A stretch of DNA of 64,000 nucleotides, taken from Agelas oroides. Its lineage: Eukaryota > Porifera > Demospongiae > Agelasida > Agelasidae. The notes beneath the pieces are model-generated. The model worked only from the letters and a program-made list of their open reading frames with translations, was not told the origin of the DNA and did no database searches. Location: positions 14,135,011 to 14,199,010 of the forward strand of contig OX422185.1 in the NCBI GenBank assembly GCA_949130485.1, written 5' to 3'. Within the stretch, counting starts at the first letter, position 1; each line of letters starts with the position of its first letter. A program made the position numbers and the translations under genes. Positions 24,591 to 37,051 of the stretch are shown here, one piece after another.

Positions 24591-26304
24591 AAGAAAAAGA
24601 GTGGGAATACTTCCTGGAATGTAGTCCTTATGACATCACCATCCCAAGAACAACTGCATAGTCTTCGTGGACAAAAATGTGATGGCAGAAATTAATGCTA
24701 GTCTCTTCGCTTGGTCTTCGTCTGTGCACCTTGATCCTCGGTCACTCCTAGGTCTCACAATCTTAGTAGCAGCCTTCCTTAACAGTAGTAAGCATGGCTC
24801 CTATGCATGGTACTGTAGCTAGTCTCTGGGGACCCCGAGTCTGACCATGACATCATGATACCGGACAAGGAAAAATGCTGGCAAACATGCACTGGACTTG
24901 CTCACACAGCCTCTGTGGTGAGATAAGAGCCCTAGACACATAGTAGCTAGCTCGACCTTGAAGAACAGTGCCAGCTACACAAGTTAGCTTTAACTATGTA
25001 CATTCACTGTTCCATTCCATTTTCCATTCAACTGTTCCATTCCATATTCCAGTCCAGTGATTAGAGACACCCCATGGAGGTACATGTTCTACCAAAAGGA
25101 TGGTATATGTGTGTGCTATGTGGAGGGGGGTATGTACTGAGATTAGTTCACATCTGAACAAAACTTTAATGGCAAAATTTCAACCAGCCTATGCTATGTT
25201 CATACTTTTCCTTTGTTTTATTTAGCCATCTGCTGGTCTACCTAATCTCAGTACATTTGATTCCTATGGCATCATGTCTCTAAACAAGTATGTAACTGAT
25301 CTAACTCTATGGAGGGGGGTATAGATATAATGTGTGTGTGTGTGACCTATCTGTAGGGTGGTACATTTATGTGTGTGTCCTGCATTTACCTTGAGTGTGG
25401 TATGTAGAGGTGTATTGTGCATTCTATATGGTGGGTAGTACGTATGTATACATACATGTACATACCACCCTCCATGTAGGGTGAACAGACATGCACATAC
25501 ATACAGGGCCTTAGCAAGCTATAGGTGTTGTGGCCAAAGTCCTGTGACTGTAAGCACACAGCAGCTAGAAGGGTCTCGGGCCATGCTTCTCCGGGAAATT
25601 TTTAAAACTAGATGTTTGGAAATCACAAAAAAATCTATGTTTCTTAGCAAACTAGATTCTGATTCACTACAAACCATATGGAGTGATATCGCAGATTCCA
25701 CGTTTAAACATATCTGTGTGTACGTGTCACAGCCGGACAGACCTGTTTCTCCCAGCCGTAGGCAATACCACCTGACACATCAAGTCTTTGGCTTTGTGGC
25801 AGCTAGTGAAGGAACAGCCACTGAGTGAACCAAAATTGCTGTAAATAGCACAAATCCAGATGCTGCGTTGCCTTGAGGTAGTGTTTGGGGAATGACATGA
25901 CTTGTAGCTACTATCTTGGACTCTATGTAGTTCAAGGTGCATGTGTGCCAGTTGGATCCACAAAAAAGTGGTCGGGCCAAAACCTGACATGCCCGACCAC
26001 TTTGCTACTGCCATGACATACCACTTTCCTCATAGGACACACACACATCCTCCATAGAGCTCACTGAGAGCTTTATTCTGGTGTATGGATATTTTGATAA
26101 TGGCTAGTGCATGCAGTTTTTGACGGAAGTTTGACACCCAGAATTGCTACATTTGTAAGATGTGGGAAGTTAGCTACACTTGCATGTTTATACCATTAAC
26201 AGTCTTTGCTAATATTTCAGGCAACATTCACGATGTCTAGTTTGGTTCCTAGACCTCCTGCCCATACAGGAAGGATCTGGGAACCAAACTGCATGATCAT
26301 GTCG
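24591..26304. other. gene 1 intron
   Basis: No exon is supported. Between 25070 and 25480 are GTGTGTGT and TACATACATGTACATACC simple repeats. Open frames at 25481-25828 (+) and 25727-26014 (-) overlap each other and match nothing I recognise. A short palindrome at about 26237-26297 pairs TAGTTTGGTTCCTAGA with TCTGGGAACCAAACT. Confidence 0.5.
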
Positions 26305-26509
26305 TACCGTGAATTTCAGGTTGGTTGTCCAAGAACTTGTTATTGAACTTTGAAATTAGCCAATCAAATTCAGAGAAAGCCAAGTTTCAGCATTCTTTGA
26401 TTGGTCGATTTGAATCAACCAATCAAGATTGCCAAAACTTGTGATTCTGATTGGTTAATTTCAAAACTCAATGTTGCATTGCCTGACAACTGATCTGAAA
26501 TTTACTGTA
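26305..26509. mobile_element. 205-base MITE-like element
   Basis: The left arm starts TACCGTGAATTTCAGGTTGG and includes TTTGAAATTAGCCAATCAAA. The right arm includes TTCTGATTGGTTAATTTCAA and ends CTGATCTGAAATTTACTGTA. The arms are imperfect reverse complements over about 75 bases. TA stands at both tips. No coding content. Confidence 0.82.
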
Positions 26510-26619
26510 TTAAAAAGCTGGGCAATGAATACGTCGCATGAAACAAGCCCCTCCCTCTTCTCAGAGGAAAGTTAGTCACCGTGTCACTTCTGAAAGTGTT
26601 TGTGGCTGATTGACAAAAG

Positions 26620-26935
26620 ATCCGTTTGATTGCTTGATAGTTCCCTTCACCATCTTTGTTGCTTGATTTATGGTAGTTCAAAGAACAAAATATCAACCAG
26701 GCTCTTATAGTATCTGAAAACATCTTGTTGATTTGTTGATCCATGTCGCTCTCAGTTTACCTTGATTTGTTGATCAGTACGTTAGCTTGATTCCATTTCG
26801 ATTCTGGTCACAAATGCTTCTACATGTGACATGTAAGTACCCCTTTCAAGAGGTTTGGTTCACACTGTTGATTCACCACAGAACACACAGTGGTTGTGTT
26901 GATGTTTGGATTAAACATAGTACTCTATTGAAGCC
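26620..26935. repeat. dispersed repeat, copy 2 (partner at 22262-22516)
   Basis: Same orientation as copy 1, with shared blocks in the same order and moderate divergence. It is non-coding as far as I can see. Confidence 0.72.
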
Positions 26936-26999
26936 TCACATTTCTTCAAATGTAAATGTGCTAACAAGGTCAACAATCAAAGATACTAGCAAGTAGTGT

Positions 27000-29900
27000 G
27001 CAGTGTCAATTATCGACTGGTACCAATTATCGGACAGTAGAATTTAGAAAATCTTTCACACAAATTTTGAGTAGTTTATGTGAATGTGTAGTAAGTATTA
27101 ACTTACGGTCAGTGCATTGCACAGTCAGCATGACAGTTTTCTGCTTAAAACACACACTATAAACTTGGGATACTAAGCACCGGTGCCTATTTTTGAGTTT
27201 TGCAGACAGAAAGGGTGCTTATAATCATGGGGTGCTAATTTGTAATATGGTAGCGTACAGCTGTATGGGAATGTATTATACCTAGAGTTTATATCCCTGC
27301 TAATTCCTGTCCCATGTTTCTAGAACCAGAGATACAATCAGCAATCAAATTGTCGCTAACTCGGCCCACCGATGTAAAGTAGTTGGAAGTAACGAATCCC
27401 TGAGAGGTTTTTTGCTAACTCTTGGATATGTTTTACCAGTAAAAGTCTGAATCAGCATTTCACTTTCATTTATGCAGACATAGGTGCCTTTTATGTGGGC
27501 TGCCTAGTTTTGCATGAGTACTTGTAAACAGCTGATGTAGTTGTTGTAATCAAAAACTTATTGTTTTGTATGGTGTGCCTATTATACTGTATGAAACACA
27601 CTACATGTGTTAATATTGGCACTGTTTGTATATCACCAGACCCTCTTCTCTTGGGTGATATGCGACTATTGAATGTCCTGTGTGCCATAGCAATATTTTT
27701 TCCTTTCTGGAATGAAGACATTTTGGAGGCGTTTGTGCTGAAGTGTGTCCACAAGAGAGGGGCTCCACTGCACACTCTTATAGGCTATATCCGCAGTAGA
27801 CAGGCTAAGTTCAAAATGGTAGATTTACACAACTAACTGCATCTGCTAAAGACTTCACATATACCCACAGCAGGAAATTGATTACTATTGTATGAGGGCT
27901 TGAACCTACCTGTGGAAGCCTGTAAACATCAAAACTTCTGCCTCATTACTTGTGCATGTAATGTGTCAAACTAAAGTTACAAATTTGACAAGTTGTGCAG
28001 AAATAAGTGGAGAAAGTTAGGGGATACTTGGAGGAATATTCAGGAAGCAGGGGATAGCACAATGAAAAGCTTGGCAGTAATCTGCCCAGGCCTAATGTAT
28101 GAAATGATGAGTGTGCCATGGAACCCTCTGTTGTGGACACGCTTCACAGTACAAATGTGTCCAAAGTGGCAAGGTGTCCTTATTCCAGGTGGAGAAAATG
28201 CCAGGGCACACAGTTAAACTTTACTTCATGATAAAGCTGTGTCAGAAGAGGGCGGACAAGGTTGACCTTTGATAACCTGGGGTCATCACTAATTGAATCT
28301 TGAAATTGCAAGAGTGTACATAGCTACATAAAACCCCCTTCCCACTTTAGGGGAGTGTTAGTGAGTTCATATAGTTTTGTATACCACCCTTGAGTAGTCG
28401 CCATTTGCCACACATCTGGAAGGAAATAGATGCCACTGTTGAATAGTTGCCATGTGTAGTATTTATGTAGTATATATAGTGACCATTTGCTATGTAGCAG
28501 TCCTTGAGATAAATGTTGATCGTCATCCTAAGTATCTGCTTCCTCATACATAGGGAAGGCCTCCCTATGTATGAGGAAGCAGACACTCTGATTTTCTGCT
28601 TCACAGCAAAGCAATGGGTATACACATGCAAACAGTGCTAGTTTCATAGTCCTTGTTTAGGGAGAAATATCTCCCTCCCTTAAAGCTTTCTTATAAGTTT
28701 GTTGTCAAAGTATACTGGTTCTTGCATCATGTATAGTTTGGTCTCAGAAGTCACCAAATGTGGTCTAAGACAATTTTCATGCGAGGGGCTGCCCCCTACA
28801 TGGCTGGCAGCAACAGTGGCCAGCTGGGTACTAACTTCCCTCTCTACACAAGCAATCTGTCCCTTCCCTGTACACAAGCTTCCTAGTAACGAGTGACAGC
28901 CAACTCATCCAGCGAACTCAACTTGCTACATTTTCTTGAGTTCTTAGTTTATGCTGAGTTTAGCTGAGTACCCATCTTGGAATAACCAATATCCACGTCA
29001 AAGTAAATGCTGAAGTATGTAGTTGCAGAATCTGTATGTGGAAGTGATATTACTGGTATGTGCATGAGTTTGTTGACCTGCACACCAACATCTATGAAGA
29101 CCTACAAAGTTTACCTAGTGCAACCACCCATGTGTACATCCTGGTGTGGCTAGTATTCCCCCCTTCCTCCACATAACCCCATTATTGTGAAGGTACATCA
29201 GGGTCAACACGTCTCAAGTTAGCTCAGTAGTGTAATCTACAGCTAGTTCTGGGGCCAAGCCTATGATAGCCTCTCCTGTTTGAGTACACCATACACCTCT
29301 TGGTTAGTCAACAATGAAAGCTGGTGTAAGTCCAGTTACTAAGCCCACTGACTCATTGTGAAAAGCATGTCCTCCTCATTCTCATAGCACAAAGCAATGG
29401 CTGATATGCAAGGCTTGGGAAATGCCAGGGTCTAGATGAGTCTGTTGCCACATGTTACTGAAACAAGGTTTTTACCATTTTTAGAATGCTGCCATTAAGG
29501 TCACTTTATCCATCCTTTGTAGTTTCTGCTCATGAGCCTCTATGTATGTTTATATAGGTAGGTGATTGCTATATCGCCCATTCCTGTCAAGTGATACATA
29601 TGATGCAATTAAGTTGTGGGTGGTAGGGTAGGGTAAACGTTTCAGTTCTATAATATCAACAAGCCACTATACAAAGAAACATAAAAACACGGATGTATCA
29701 ATGTATGAACAGTACTAATTCTTCCACACTAGTAGTCCATTCCCAGGTCCCACCCCACTTTCCATCACTTGCAGCAAGGAAAAGTGGGAGAGAGCATGGT
29801 ATGTTTCCTCCCGTGAGCATGATGTAATGTGCTGCAATATTCTGTGTATTGTTCAACCAACTAGACACCTAACACTTTGTGTACGACACAGTCATCCCCC

Positions 29901-30192
29901 ACTAGCTAGAGACCCTTTTTACCATCCTTTCTATCGCTCACATGAGAAAAGATTTCAGGCATTCTCCCACTTTTCTGTACTGCGAGCAACAAAGGCTGGG
30001 CGTGGCCTGGGAATGAGGCTAGCACACTAGAGTATCTCAAATAGCCTGACCAAGCATTAACACAAAATGTACTATGCAACAAGGATAATGGTGTGCCATT
30101 CTATACAGTTTTTGTTGTATATGTATAGTACATTGGTACACTTTAGCAGTGGGTCTGTACTGAGAATGATGCTCATATTCTCTCCCATTCAG
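27000..30192. other. gene 1 intron before LRR exon 6
   Basis: No LRR exon is found. An open stretch at 27620-27836 follows an AG and reads PDPLLLGDMRLLNVLCAIAI and onward without a recognisable domain. A near-perfect palindrome lies at 28535-28583. From 29730 to 30022, inverted-repeat-family ends (CATTCCCAGGTCCCACCCC and GCCTGGGAATGAGGCTAGC) face each other and probably bound a decayed element. Confidence 0.5.
28535..28583. repeat. near-perfect palindrome, 49 bases
   Basis: The arms are TCTGCTTCCTCATACATAGG and CCTATGTATGAGGAAGCAGA around a core of a few bases. The loop is too short for a usual pre-miRNA. It is more likely a transposon end-to-end junction or a young inverted duplication. Confidence 0.8.
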
Positions 30193-30276
30193 CCTCCAGT
30201 TCAACGGTCTGACTGATGGCTGCATTGGTACGCTGATCGACATTATCAAGACAGCAAAGTCTCTCAAGACAGTATA
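30193..30276 (+). CDS. gene 1, LRR exon 6
   Basis: An 84-base exon encodes LQFNGLTDGCIGTLIDIIKT and AKSLKTV, an RI-type LRR with the LxxNGLTDxxxxxL pattern. The acceptor tract is TTCTCTCCCATTCAG and the donor GTAAGC, phase 2 on both sides. It lies about 10 kb beyond LRR exon 5. Sequence similarity to exons 2, 3 and 5 is low, so this is an older repeat. Confidence 0.8.
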
Positions 30277-30439
30277 GTAAGCCATGTTGTGATCAGTTTC
30301 TAGTGACTGGACTACACATACCGTAATTATTCGAATACTACGTAAGCTTAAAAAATAATTAGGTTGTGACCTTACGTTAGATTGGATTCATCATAAATTT
30401 CTGAAATTGAATTTCTTACATAAAATTAGATCTTACGTT

Positions 30440-30800
30440 GCATAAGAATCACTACGTGAAAACGCGAAGGCCTGCTCTCGTAAGCTAGGTAAGTGCATGG
30501 CTGGTGTTCCTAAAATTGTGTGCAGAATCACTATGTGAAAACCACGAAGGCCTGTTTTCGTAAGCTAAGTAAGTGTATAGGTATAGCTGGTTTTTCCTAG
30601 AATTGTGTACAGACTTCGATGAACTCTGTAACTGATGAAGGCAGTACCAAGTGTCTTGTGCTACCTAGGTAAGTGTACAGCTGGCTTTTCCTCAAATTGT
30701 GTACGTACCTAGGTGAACTCTGCAACCAAGAAGTACTGGGCGTAGCTAGTGTATAGCTATTTTCTCCTGGAATTGTACACAGACTTCGCCGAACTGTGAA
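30440..30800. repeat. degenerate tandem repeat whose units carry splice-like sites
   Basis: About four units of roughly 90-110 bases share a middle of CTA(A/G)GTAAGTG, then (A)GCTGG(T/C)TTTTCCT and AATTGTGTACAG at the end. Each unit therefore has a donor-like GTAAGTG followed by a polypyrimidine tract and a CAG acceptor-like end. The enclosed pseudo-exons contain in-frame stops in several phases. Confidence 0.7.
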
Positions 30801-30884
30801 GACAGTATACCTGTTTGTGAGACTGGTAGAAAGAGACTACCAAAACTTGCTCACTTGCACTAATTCTCATGTACTCTCCAACAG

Positions 30885-30974
30885 CATTGAAGGGAATAAA
30901 ATTCAAGATGAGTGTGCCACTGCACTGACTGATGCTCTGAGAATGAAAGGGAACCAGAGCTTGAATACACCAAA
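30885..30974 (+). CDS. gene 1, LRR exon 7
   Basis: A 90-base exon encodes IEGNKIQDECATALTDALRM and KGNQSLNTP. The NKIQDECATALTDAL core is a clear RI-type LRR. The acceptor is TACTCTCCAACAG and the donor GTAAGG, phase 2 on both sides. The final part departs from the LRR consensus, as a C-terminal cap might. Confidence 0.82.
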
Positions 30975-33202
30975 GTAAGGAATGTACCATGATAAGTTCC
31001 CATGAGTCCATGCTAGTACTGGCACATGCTGTATCTCACATGAGTATGTGAGGCATGAAAACTACAGCTAAAATGTTTTACCAACTACTGCATTTAAGGT
31101 GAGATCACTGTAAATTTTTTGAAAGTTATATCTTTGTACTGCCAATACACCAGGATAAATATTTAGGAGTTTAAAGTTTTATCCTACTTTGTTTGGCACT
31201 CATTAATATACCAACTTTCAGTCAATGCGCATAAAAAATTTTGAGCAATATGAGAGCACATACATGTCAACTGTACCTTATGTAAGAAAGAAAACATTAG
31301 GAATTGTGTATGCTTTAATCTTGGAAATGGATACCCTCCTCAAATACACTCCTTTTTTAACTTTGTTCTATGCCATATAAGTACACTACCATATACTCCA
31401 CGATAGCAATGTGTGCAGTGTATTTGAAGTTGGTCTTGTTGCTGCATTATGACACAAACCATATGCTGTAGTTTCAGAGATGGGATCATTCATGTTTTAT
31501 TTTAGATGCAAGGAACTTCAGCCTATTCTTAGCATGTTAATTTTATTGAGAATAATTTTGCAGGTCCTTGAATGATATTTTCTATGGAAAACTCTGTTCT
31601 ACTGTACAGAGTGTAGATTTGGGAAATTTTTGACCTGAAATGTTGCAGCTCCCTAATTACACTCCAAATAAAAATTAAAGGGTCTATGTAAATAGCAGAA
31701 TATATTACCCTTAAAATGCAAATTATTACACCCCAAGATGCAACATAGAGGATCCAGGTAACATTGTAATCAATTAAGTAAGTAAGTAAGTAAGTAAGTA
31801 GTTAAATAACATAATGTAATACACAGGCCACAGGATGCATTGGACATCCAATCTGACTAACTAGTGATATGATTCCTCATCAAGGGGCGAGCCTGAGAAA
31901 GCAGCAAACTGCTGATTTACTACTTCGTCATGGCACACAGCAGGATTTGTCAATGTCGACTGCTTAAGCCAAGTTTGATAATGCATATAAGTAGCGGCTA
32001 AGTCTCACCAGAGATAAATACAAGTATCACATATGCCAGCCATTTCTCCAGCCAGGGCAGCTAACTTGGCTACACATGCATGGACTAAGCTTTACACCGA
32101 AATCATGTGTTAAATTTCTGGCATTAATGAGTGCAGTTTATGCATGGCCCGGCTACCTGAAGCGACTCAGTCAACCACTGTCCATATTGAATTTGTACCA
32201 CCTGTGAGTGTCCTGCCATCGTTGGTAGAAGCACAAACCAGTGCCACGTGTGCTTCAACTTCAGTCATCTTCGCTCCAGGTCCCCGACACTGCACTCTGA
32301 CAGTAGCCCTCCACTGGCCTTCACATGCTTCATGATATCGATCTTCGTGAAATATTTGAATGCGCTTATTTAAAATTTACGGTAAGTGGTCGATCCAAGC
32401 AAACAAGCAAGCATAGATACACACACACGTGCACAATGCAGTCATGCTAGTGTGGGGCTTGCTCAGGCTCGCCCCAAATATTTGTTAATGGCATGGTGCA
32501 CTTACCGCAGGAATGAAAATTTGGTTCACCAACAAACTTCCCTTCACCAGCTACACCACCCTCACTCCTCACAGTGATGCCAGAAGGACGTTACATGCTT
32601 ACATGACGTCACACATTCAATATGCCTACGTATAACATCATTGCTTCCTGTATTGAGCATGTTACTGTACTTTGGGCTAATAGTACGTGTGTAACGTGCA
32701 AGTATAGACTAGGTGAAGGCGTAGCCATCAGATTTGAAGTTGTCAGGTTTGTAGTGGGTGCAGAAAACGCTACAAGTAGGGGGATCTGAGGGCATGCTCC
32801 CCCAGAAAATTTTTGGAATTTAGAGGCTATGAGATTGCTTCTGAGATCTTTTTGGGCCAATACAATGCTTCTCGGAGGCCAGACGACAGAGTTTCACATG
32901 TATGAATATCTATCCTTTCTGCCCATTGCATTTTACAACACTGGTTTCGGCTTTCCAATCGTTGCTTATGTCGCAAGCCACACCCTTCACAGATGAGGCT
33001 TGCGAGACTAATCGTTCACTTGGAAGAAGGGAAAGTTGGGTGGAAGGAAGACTTGGAAGAGTCCTTTCACACTGTTTGAAGCCATCTTGCAAGTTTCAAC
33101 ATGTCACCTGAGAGGTGAGAAGGGGAGGCTGAGGGGAAAATGCATGGTCTGTAAAATACAAAAGTATAGAACTTCGTTGTTCACAAGGAACACGGAACTC
33201 AG
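30975..33202. other. gene 1 intron before the candidate last exon
   Basis: Mostly AT-rich intron. A (GTAA)n tract lies at 31772-31800. At 32780-32830 there is a GGGGGATCTGAGGGCATGCT motif related to repeats at 59390 and 62428. No further LRR exon was found. Confidence 0.5.
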
Positions 33203-33455
33203 AGCAGCTGAGCCACTGCCCATTCGTGCAGCTGCCTCCTCTAGTGGAGGAGTTTTGAATGAACCCAATGTTGACTCGCTGCCACTAGCTGCACTAGAGC
33301 AGTTCAAGGACCAAGCTGCACTAGAACAGTTCGAGGACCAAGCTACTGATCGGCTGCTACTCTTTGTATTGGAGGGATACGAAGACTCAGGCACAACACA
33401 AAAAGAGGATACTAAAAAGACACCAGCCAAGAAGTCAACTAAATGCTGTTTGTAA
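33203..33455 (+). CDS. candidate last exon of gene 1
   Basis: After the AG at 33201-33202 the frame is open to TAA at 33453-33455. One base completes the codon begun by LRR exon 7 (AAA, Lys), so the phase fits exactly. The 83-residue tail has an ASSSGG linker, an imperfect internal repeat (LAALEQFKDQ and AALEQFEDQA), a hydrophobic DRLLLFVLEGYE and a Lys-rich end, KKSTKCCL, with paired cysteines near the C-terminus that could be lipid-modified. The polypyrimidine tract is weak and I recognise no domain. The assignment is an inference from phase and position. Confidence 0.4.
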
Positions 33456-33460
33456 AGATG

Positions 33461-33658
33461 TACCGTATTCTCTCTAAAATATGGACATAGTAACTCGTAA
33501 CAAAAGTGCGGCTGACAACTCACAAAAAGGACGGCACTAGAGATCTCTCTAATCCACACTGGACACTTCCGTTCAGAAATTAATAACTCTCTAAAATTTC
33601 CGGACACTTCAATTTTGAATTATTTTTTGCTGTCTGCTATTTTAGAGAGAATACGGTA
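33461..33658. mobile_element. 198-base Tc1/mariner-type MITE
   Basis: The ends TACCGTATTCTCTCTAAAAT and ATTTTAGAGAGAATACGGTA are perfect inverted repeats of 20 bases, bounded by TA. The interior repeats TCTCTAAAATTTCCGGACAC-like blocks. It lies six bases downstream of the candidate gene 1 stop codon, so it may form part of the 3' UTR. Confidence 0.9.
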
Positions 33659-35555
33659 CTACGTTTTTGCTGTAAATGATCATAACAAGCAAATTTGAAA
33701 TTTGAAAATGAAATATGGAATATCAGTGGCTAGTGTTCTAAGTATCAAGTACCTAGTGTCTACAGGTCTAGTCATTGACCAATCGGGTTCCAGAATGACT
33801 TCCAGCTATAGTCTGAACGGAAGTAGAAACTGCTGCCCTTCCTAACTACATGTGCTCAGTGTATGGAGTCCTCACACATATTTTAATTTACACCAGCCCT
33901 AACAAAACATACCTCCTGGAAGCATGCACACATCCCCTCTCTATGTTTTGTTGTGCCACCTGACCTTGTACTCTGTGTCAGCTGCTGCTTCTTATTACGG
34001 TAAGCTATTTAAACATTTGCTCAGTTGAGCTTCCGGCCCGGGACGGGCGTACTTGCTATGAATAATGTTATAAATGGTGTATAGCGGCAAGCGTAAGTGT
34101 AGGGTTACCTGTGAATCACCGACTAGTTCGAGTTTTTTTATTTGAGAACGATAGGTGGTGAGTGCAATACCCAGTAATTTATGCTGTTCTTTCGTGTTTG
34201 AATTGTTGTAATAGCTTCAGCCATTATCGTGCTATTCCAGTGGAAAGTAGAAAGAAGAAGTCAGAAGATACATGATTGGCCGTATTAGCGACTTGCTGGT
34301 CTGGTACTTTAGCGATGCTTTCCACCAAAGTTAGCTGTCCTGTTGGTCATGCAAGCACTCAATGACTGATATGGCTCATAGAGGCCATTGACTAATCTAA
34401 TTGAGGGTAAAGCTTACTTTGAAGAAGCCTAACGTAAAGCAAACACTAAACATGATAAAGAATTAGCATTACACTCTGAAGTGTCCTATAGCTATGGTAA
34501 GTCTGGAGCACTAAACTCTAGGTTCTTTGAGCATCCTGGAGTGTGGTTTAGACATATAACGTTGAAGTAATATTTTCACGTATCGAAAGAATATATGTAC
34601 AAGGCTAATTTTGGAGGTTACACCCCAAGATCCAAATAATAGGTTTATCATTTCAGAAGAATCATTGGACATCTAATGTGTTGGTTAGTGCCATCCACAT
34701 CTGACATGCTCATATGACTGTAGCTGTACACAGTGCAGGCAATCTTTATCTTATTGGTTACAGCTAAAACTTAACTAATTTTTCCTAACAACTACATGGA
34801 CACTGATAGGCTGAAAATCAATAGTGCAACCATTGACCATTTGCTTACAAGGTTGTATATCCAAAACCAAAACAAACATACATCAAAATGTATTTGTAAA
34901 TTGTTCCACTCACATGCAGACGTAAATGACACTACTCTTGTATGTCCACGTATAACAAGCATATTACTGACAGACATTTTCCCACTTTCATTACACAGTC
35001 AAAATGTGCAGGCACAGCAGTCAGAGACAGGTGAGTCAATAGGTACTGTATGTGTCCTCTGTTCTGACATGTATTGGACGGACTGCAGTAGCATGCATAC
35101 TAGGCGAATGCGGTTGCATTGTGGGGCGAGCGTGAGTGAGTTGTATCGTGTATTTATAGGCAGCATGGTAGTTACATATTCACTGCATGTTTGCAATGTA
35201 TCTGCACAATGCACAATAGGGTATTTATACAAATTTATGCATCGGCAGTCTGGGTAGAGTGCCTATCTATAGCCCTATATCTCTCTGCTTCATTAATCCT
35301 TCCTGCCTTTGCTCGGCTGTTTCTGCCACACGTCGGGCTCTCTCTCTCTCATTCTCGTGTGTGCAGTAGCCTGTTTTCCTTGTCTTGCGATGGTTTCAGA
35401 GCTCTTCTTGAAGTATTTAGGATATACATGCTCATTACAAGCAGCAAAACAACTATAAAATCTGACTATAAAAGCGTGTGCACATGTTCCCAATTAGATG
35501 ACGTGCATAGTGTCTGTACGCGTGCACTGGACGTACGACGTACGATACATATATA
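33659..35555. other. intergenic region
   Basis: No supported gene. The open frame 34796-35257 has no domain, and its opposite strand is also open. Nothing else is recognised. Confidence 0.45.
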
Positions 35556-36132
35556 TACCGTAGTGTCCCGCAAATACGCCCCCCCTCGCGCATAAGCACC
35601 CCCTGCACTTTTAGCGCAAAGTCTTGCAGAGGTATTTTTATCCCGCGCATAAGCCCCCCCCTCCCCAAACAATATATGGCTGTTACTAAAATTTACCGAC
35701 AACTATGTGTGGAAGTCCCGTGTAGAAATTGAAGGTTATTCCGTCGTGTATTTCGATCGCATCGCTTTTTGCATCGCTCTTTTCATCGCTGGCTCATATG
35801 CGCTTCGTAGCTATTCATGCATCTACGAAGCATGTATGAGCCCCGCCCTTAACGGAAGTTCAGCGATATGGCGCTTCAAACACAGCAATGCGATCGAAAT
35901 AAATGACAGAATAACCTTCGATTCTGCCACTGGTATAATGAACATCCTTCCAGATAGCAACTGCAAAGTTGTCAAATGCGTTGTCTTCGACACGAAGTTG
36001 TGGGTGGGCCACCGGAAGGGAGGGCGTATTCGCGAGAGAAAATGTCGCATCCCGCGTATAAGCCCCCCCCCTGCGCTTTGTACTAAGGCTAAGGTTGCAA
36101 AAGGGGGGGCGTATTTGCGGGACACTACGGTA
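35556..36132. mobile_element. 577-base foldback element
   Basis: The left end TACCGTAGTGTCCCGCAAAT continues ACGCCCCCC. The right end GGGGGGCGTATTTGCGGGAC continues ACTACGGTA. A second inverted pair lies inside (GTTATTCCGTCGTGTATTTC near 35740 against GAAATAAATGACAGAATAAC near 35898), so almost the whole element can fold. The 35707-36198 frame spans the arms and is a by-product of the repeat, not a gene. Confidence 0.9.
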
Positions 36133-37013
36133 CTAGGGGAATGCAGTGCATTGTGGGGCAAGTGTGAAGGGGTTGCATGGTGTATTAGCGGTTCATAGCA
36201 TTACCTTTTCCCAGTTGAATACGGTACATCTCACATAACAATAATCTCATTCCCAGGTCTTCCCCACCTCCAAGTATAGCCTGTAAAACTAGAGGTGGAA
36301 AATGCCTGGGGATGAGGCTAGCATATCAAGATTAATGTATGCCAGTTTTCATGGAGCAATATAGCTTGGGTATGTGCTCATCGTACACACTCTGTGCCAT
36401 TACTGTGAAATGGTAGCTACTGCTGCAGGCAACAAGGCATTTGGAGGCGGCCTGAAGGGTTGGAAGAATGAGGGTTCAACATCCTAATACGAACAAGTAT
36501 ATTCTGTTGGTTTCCTGTGTCTCCAACTTATTCACACCTTGGCACTGTCTCCTCAAGTCATGGTCTAGTATAGTGGATATTTTCTGAGCACATACAGCTG
36601 TGGGATCAGGATTCCCTTGGCTATGGAGTATGGAGTCAGACCTTTCTTGATGTAGACTGTTTGTCAGCCCTTTTCCTGAGCACAATTACTGGAGGTTTGG
36701 TATGGAGTTTCAGAAGCTCTTTTCTAGCTGTTGCTCTGGTTCGGATTCCCACAAGCAAATCGCTCTGCCGGCACTGAGTACTCCCCGTTGGTGGCAGAGT
36801 CACGCAGCACATTAATAAGCAGTCTCCGTCTTGCTAGTCGTACCTCCCTTTCCTCGCCGTTTTCAAGTCCCTGTTGTGTTGACTCCCACTGTTCAGCCTC
36901 TGTCCTGCTAGTCTGATCTCTTGAACAAGAGTGGTTACATGAACCAAAGTGCTATGTGGAAATACTGCATCGCGCACAAATAGGGCAGAATGTATATACG
37001 GAGTACGCATGTA

Positions 37014-37051
<38 letters not shown>

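Noticed and set aside
27561-27836. 91-codon open frame ending KMVDLHN
   Set aside because: No domain, no donor site and no phase link to LRR exons. It may be chance or an old element fragment.
28535-28583. Possible microRNA hairpin
   Set aside because: The loop is only a few bases and the arms are nearly perfect, which fits a palindromic repeat rather than a pre-miRNA.
35707-36198. 163-codon open frame
   Set aside because: It is made of the arms and core of a foldback element and reads through its right end.
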